Assembly: GCF_035506375.1 (NCBI RefSeq)
Contig: NZ_DATJPM010000074.1
Span: forward strand, 1 to 64,000
Origin: Methanocella sp.
GTDB lineage: Archaea; Halobacteriota; Methanocellia; Methanocellales; Methanocellaceae
DNA length: 64,000 bases
Reading direction: 5' to 3'
The first letter of the stretch is position 1. Each line of letters opens with the position of its first letter. A program made the translations under genes and the position numbers. Under the pieces are notes generated by a model. The model was not told where the DNA came from and did not search any database. It worked only from the letters and a program-made list of their open reading frames with translations. This document shows positions 60,794-64,000 of the stretch, in pieces.

Positions 60794-61153
60794 ACTGTGT
60801 TGAATTACTCTAGTATTTTAAGCTTAATAAGGGCACGGAGGACTCTATTTTCACCACGGAGGCACAATGGCACAATGGTCCACGAAGTCTTTTTTATATG
60901 TAAGTTACAAAGGGCTCAAAGGCACGCTTTTTATGTTATAAGGCTCAAAGGCACCATGGAAAAAGTGCTATCATGTTCATTCCATCGTGCCATTGTCACC
61001 TTCGTGCCCTGATGTCAATGAACCGGGCTCTGTGCCCTTTGTATCTTAATTATAAAAAAGACTTTGTGAGCCATTGTGCCCATTGTGCCTCCGTGGTGAA
61101 AAATAGTGTCTCCGTACACTCCGTGCGCTTAAAATGAAATACTCAACACAGCA
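60794..61153. repeat. Complete dispersed element with inverted ends (ctgtgttga ... tcaacacag)
   Basis: The left end (ctgtgttga, 60795-60803) and right end (tcaacacag, 61143-61151) are inverse copies. Inner sequence is itself palindromic in part, with cacggaggcacaatggc near 60860 and gcccattgtgcctccgtgg at 61077-61095. Phrases are shared with 1-246 and 57.77-57.87 kb. About 360 bases; no ORF codes for a transposase, so a non-autonomous element or a structured repeat. It ends at the stop codon of the glycosyltransferase gene. Confidence 0.6.
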
Positions 61154-62275
61154 CTATTTCGCGTAGCACTCGAGCAGGCGCTCGCTTAGCCGGTCCCAGT
61201 CGTAATTGAGCGCGGCGGGGGCGCACTGCGACGCCATCTTCAGGCGCCGGGCGTCATCGCCTAAAAGATCGACGATCGCCTCGCTCAGCTCCTTTTCTCC
61301 CGGGCCTACGATGCGGCCCGTTACGCCGTCCTGGACGAGCTCCCGGGCGGAGTTTTTCTCGTCGCTGACCGTGATCACGGGCACGCCGCAGGCCAGCGCC
61401 TCCAGCGTGACGATGCTGAACCCCTCCCGCGTGGAGGGCAGGACGAAGAGCCGGGACGCCTTGACGGAGGACAGCAGCGTCCTGTCGTCGACGGCGCCCG
61501 TGAAGGTTACGCTGACCGGCAGCCCGGCCGCCAGGGCCTCCAGGGATGACCGCTCGGGCCCTTCGCCGATGACGAGCACGCTGAGCGGCATTTTTTGAGA
61601 GACGGCGGCGCACGCCCGGAGCAGGACGTCCACGTGCTTGTCCCGGATGAGCCGGCCCGCGAATACGACGTCTACGGGCTCGCTTCCGGGCGGGACGCTC
61701 CCGATGGCGGCGGCGGATACCCCGTTCGGAACGACCGCGATGCGCTCCTTTTTCACGCCCAGGCGCTCGAGCGCGGCCGCCGTGCCTTCCGATACGGCGA
61801 TGATGCGGTCCGCCAGCTTTGTGGTGACCTTTTCGACGAGCTTCCCGAAAAAGCCCATCGGGCCCATGTACTCGTACCAGTAGTCGCCCCAGACCTCGTG
61901 CCAGGTGACGTAAAGCCGGCCGCCGCGGAGCATGGAGGCCAGCTTGCATGGAAATATGGAAAAGTACGGGTGCTGGTTGCAGTCGATGACGTCGAACTTT
62001 TCCCTGAGCAGCGGGACGATGAGCGCCATCCCGAACGCCAGCGCTTCCCGGACGGAGCGGCGGCCGCCGGAATATAGCTTTTTAGGCCTGCAGACGCCGT
62101 GGTAAGTGATGCCGTCCCTGACGAGCAACGGGGCCCCGTCCCACCACTGGATGCTGAAAACGTGGACCTCGTTCCCTTCGCTGAGCCGCGTGGAAAACTC
62201 ATAAAAGCGCTTTTCCGCGCCGCCCTTGATATACGGGTAGACGACGTCCGAGACGAAGGCGATCTTCATGGGCAT
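61154..62275 (-). CDS. GT4-type glycosyltransferase
   Basis: A 373-residue enzyme with two Rossmann domains of the GT-B fold: YIKGGAEKRFYEFSTRL near the N terminus, NGVSAAAIGS, FAGRLIRDKHVDVLLRA and the GT4 motif EGFSIVTLEALACGVPVI (about 288-305). It uses a nucleotide sugar; acceptor unknown. It may decorate surface glycans or S-layer proteins. ATG 62275 follows the GT2 gene's stop directly. ATG 62269 is possible. Confidence 0.9.
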   Translation of the reverse strand: MPMKIAFVSDVVYPYIKGGAEKRFYEFSTRLSEGNEVHVFSIQWWDGAPLLVRDGITYHGVCRPKKLYSGGRRSVREALAFGMALIVPLLREKFDVIDCNQHPYFSIFPCKLASMLRGGRLYVTWHEVWGDYWYEYMGPMGFFGKLVEKVTTKLADRIIAVSEGTAAALERLGVKKERIAVVPNGVSAAAIGSVPPGSEPVDVVFAGRLIRDKHVDVLLRACAAVSQKMPLSVLVIGEGPERSSLEALAAGLPVSVTFTGAVDDRTLLSSVKASRLFVLPSTREGFSIVTLEALACGVPVITVSDEKNSARELVQDGVTGRIVGPGEKELSEAIVDLLGDDARRLKMASQCAPAALNYDWDRLSERLLECYAK

Positions 62276-63256
62276 CTAGCGCTTCACTCGAAGCGCCGTA
62301 ATGATGATGTCGGCCAGCAGCCCGAAGGAGATCACCTGGATGCCGCCCATGAAAAGCATGGCCGATAATATGGTCAGCGCGAGGTGGGTAATGATCCCCC
62401 GGGTGAGCCACTCGTAGACGACATAGCTGCCCGAGAGTAAGGAGCCCAGTATGAGTATCAAGCCAATAGTCAGAAATATGGCGAACGGGTTATAGTCCCG
62501 CACCATGCGGATGATGAGGCTAAAGATGAGCGAGCCGTCCTTGTAGGCCTTGAGCTTCGCCTCGCCCATGCGCTGGCGATACGTGATCGGCACCTCGACG
62601 ATGCGCATGGACTTCTTCCGGGCGTCGATGATCATCTCGCTCGCGAAGGGCATGCCGTCGTCGGTCATCTCGAGGGCGTCGAGGGCGGTTTTCCTGAGCG
62701 CCCGGAACCCGGTCTGGGAGTCCTTGAGCTTTAGCCTGTATAGCGTGTTGATGACACCCGTGATCAACTGATTGCCGATGCGGTTGCGGGCGTTCATGGC
62801 GCCCGGCTCCATGCGGGCAAACCGGTTGCCCAGGCACACGTCCGCCTGGCCGTTTACAATGGGATCGATGAGCATGGGTATCTCGTATGCGTCATAGGTG
62901 TTGTCGCCGTCCATCATGACGACGATATCGGCATCGTGCGCCACGGAGCTGAATCCCACCGCGTAGGCGTTGCCATAGCCGACGTCGCTCTGCGGCACGA
63001 CGATGGCCCCCGCCTTTTTCGCCTTCCTCGGGGTATCGTCGATGGACTTATCCACGACGATGATCTCCGTATCGAAGTGCCGGAGGGCCTGCCGGGCGTC
63101 GTCCACGACCTTGCTGATGGCGGGCTCGTTCATCGTGGGTATGATAACAGATATTTTAAGAGTTTTTTCCTTAGAGGCCACCTGGGGCTTTTCAAGGCTC
63201 GCAATTCCGGCCATACTCGATACCGCACCCGTGCTACTCGATGAACCGTATCCCAT
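62276..63256 (-). CDS. GT2 dolichol-phosphate sugar synthase-like glycosyltransferase
   Basis: A 326-residue membrane glycosyltransferase. Residues 30-245 are a GT-A domain with ISVIIPTMNEP, DIVVMMDGDNTY (DGD metal site) and SEMIIDARKK. Two membrane helices follow (about 250-315). It loads a polyprenol phosphate with sugar for N-glycans or lipids. The next gene starts with no gap. ATG 63256; ATG 63214 is alternative. Confidence 0.9.
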   Translation of the reverse strand: MGYGSSSSTGAVSSMAGIASLEKPQVASKEKTLKISVIIPTMNEPAISKVVDDARQALRHFDTEIIVVDKSIDDTPRKAKKAGAIVVPQSDVGYGNAYAVGFSSVAHDADIVVMMDGDNTYDAYEIPMLIDPIVNGQADVCLGNRFARMEPGAMNARNRIGNQLITGVINTLYRLKLKDSQTGFRALRKTALDALEMTDDGMPFASEMIIDARKKSMRIVEVPITYRQRMGEAKLKAYKDGSLIFSLIIRMVRDYNPFAIFLTIGLILILGSLLSGSYVVYEWLTRGIITHLALTILSAMLFMGGIQVISFGLLADIIITALRVKR

Positions 63257-63552
63257 ATATACCTATTCCTATCTAGAGGTTATATAAGATAATATAAAAG
63301 TGTTTGCCGGCGTGTAAGCGGTAGAATAGGGCCAGGCTTGCCAAATTAATGTTTATTTTTTTGCCGGCCGACCGTAAGCCCGCGAGCAAAGCTATAAATG
63401 CAGGTAAGACGCTAAATCACGACGCCCGAACAGTCCCGGCCAAAAAACATAGTTAAATAGCATGAGCGCATAGTGAATAGCAATATCGACAAACACGTAT
63501 GCTCACATGGCTTGACTGCCGCAGGGCATAAAATAAAAAAGGAGGTTGAACG
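63257..63552. other. Intergenic region with TATA-like promoters
   Basis: No RNA gene or ORF is recognised in these 296 bases. Rightward TATA-like sequence at about 63388-63397 (gctataaatg) and the box gttaaatag near 63451 may drive eS17. Leftward ttatataac next to 63285 serves the glycosyltransferase pair. Confidence 0.4.
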
Positions 63553-63750
63553 TTGGGAAGTATAAGGCAGACCTATATCAAGAGCACCGTCGACGCGCTG
63601 CTGAGGCAGTACCCGGGCGAGTTCACCGCGGACTTTAACGCGAACAAGGCCCAGGTCGAGAAGCTGACGGGCGTCGAGAGCAAAGCGCTCCGGAACCGCG
63701 TAGCCGGTTACGTCACGAGGAAAGTCAGCTCCAAGGCAAGGAGGAAATAA
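63553..63750 (+). CDS. rps17e: Ribosomal protein eS17 (S17e)
   Basis: A 65-residue basic ribosomal small-subunit protein. It has the family features IRQTYIKSTVDALLRQYPGE and GVESKALRNRVAGYVTRKV. The start is TTG 63553 with GGAGGT nine bases upstream. It overlaps the dapA-type gene at its stop (TAATG), as in many methanogens where rps17e and dapA are neighbours. Confidence 0.93.
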   Translation: MGSIRQTYIKSTVDALLRQYPGEFTADFNANKAQVEKLTGVESKALRNRVAGYVTRKVSSKARRK

Positions 63751-64000
63751 TGAAGCTCAAGGGTGAGTTAAAGGGCGTTTACCCGGCCCTGATCACTCCT
63801 TTCAAGAAAAATGGCGAGGTAGACATCGCGGGCTTCAGGAATAACATTGATTACGTCATCGGGGGCGGCGTTTCCGGCATCGTGCCGTGCGGCTGCACGG
63901 GCGAGGCGGCCACCCTCAGCTTTGACGAGCAGAAGCGGCTTTTAGAGGCGGCGGTGGACCAGGCGAACGGCCGGGTCCCGGTCATCGGAGGCAGCGGTTC
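63750..64000 (+). CDS. dapA: 4-hydroxy-tetrahydrodipicolinate synthase, partial
   Basis: The N-terminal 83 residues of a DapA/NAL TIM-barrel aldolase for lysine synthesis; it is cut by the window end. GVYPALITPFKKNGEVD and GIVPCGCTGEAATLSFDEQ are the start and the pyruvate-binding GTTGE-like region (here GCTGEA, an unusual first position). Start ATG 63750 overlaps the eS17 stop, with GGAGG upstream. Confidence 0.88.
   Translation, partial: MKLKGELKGVYPALITPFKKNGEVDIAGFRNNIDYVIGGGVSGIVPCGCTGEAATLSFDEQKRLLEAAVDQANGRVPVIGGSG

Overview
The window is a euryarchaeal methanogen chromosome segment, most likely from the order Methanocellales (a Methanocella-type genome). The basis is a complete tungsten/molybdenum formylmethanofuran dehydrogenase set, a cytosolic HdrABC with MvhAGD hydrogenase and no cytochrome partner in view, the archaeal lipid enzymes GGGP synthase and a UbiA-type DGGGP synthase, Tfx and MsvR-like methanogen regulators, Hel308, FEN1, KEOPS Cgi121, Tsr3 and ribosomal protein eS17. 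TATA-driven, often leaderless promoters and mid-50s to 60% GC fit this. No rRNA, tRNA, CRISPR array or transposase gene was seen. The organism name is an inference, since no 16S gene is present.

Layout. 0-6 kb: NYN-domain protein, a 2-isopropylmalate/citramalate synthase with a damaged or unusual start, a P-type cation ATPase and a membrane metzincin. 6-20 kb: a tungsten/molybdenum block (tungstate-type ABC permease and ATPase, two tandem moeA genes with the second fused to a periplasmic-binding-like domain, Tfx regulator, fdhD), interrupted by a large secreted subtilase, a Thr/Pro-rich surface protein and an MFS transporter. 20-36 kb: housekeeping genes (Cgi121, Hel308, PAS histidine kinase, Tsr3, DGGGP synthase, GGGP synthase, hisG), a Rieske protein next to a 913-residue HEAT protein, and a TctA-like membrane protein.

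36-49 kb is the energy core. mvhG-mvhA run leftwards. Divergent from them is a ten-gene array fwdG-fwdF-hdrC-hdrB-hdrA-mvhD-fwdD-fwdB-fwdA-fwdC. It places the first CO2-fixing enzyme of methanogenesis and the last heterodisulfide-reducing, electron-bifurcating enzyme in one apparent transcription unit, as expected if reduced ferredoxin is passed directly from Hdr to Fwd.

49-64 kb: an isomerase-like barrel protein, FEN1, and a redox/nitrosative-stress cluster (hybrid cluster protein, HEAT protein, HMA chaperone, rubredoxin, DUF2148 protein) divergent from an MsvR-like V4R regulator with clear repeated operator boxes. There follow flavodoxin, hypB, purC, two glycosyltransferases, eS17 and the start of a dapA-type gene. 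Several genes too short for ordinary ORF calling were read directly: rubredoxin (53 aa), a 48-aa membrane peptide, a 29-aa Cys-Gly/Lys-rich peptide and a 35-aa Phe/Gly-rich peptide. Intergenic regions carry several dispersed, hairpin-forming, transposon-relic-like repeat families.
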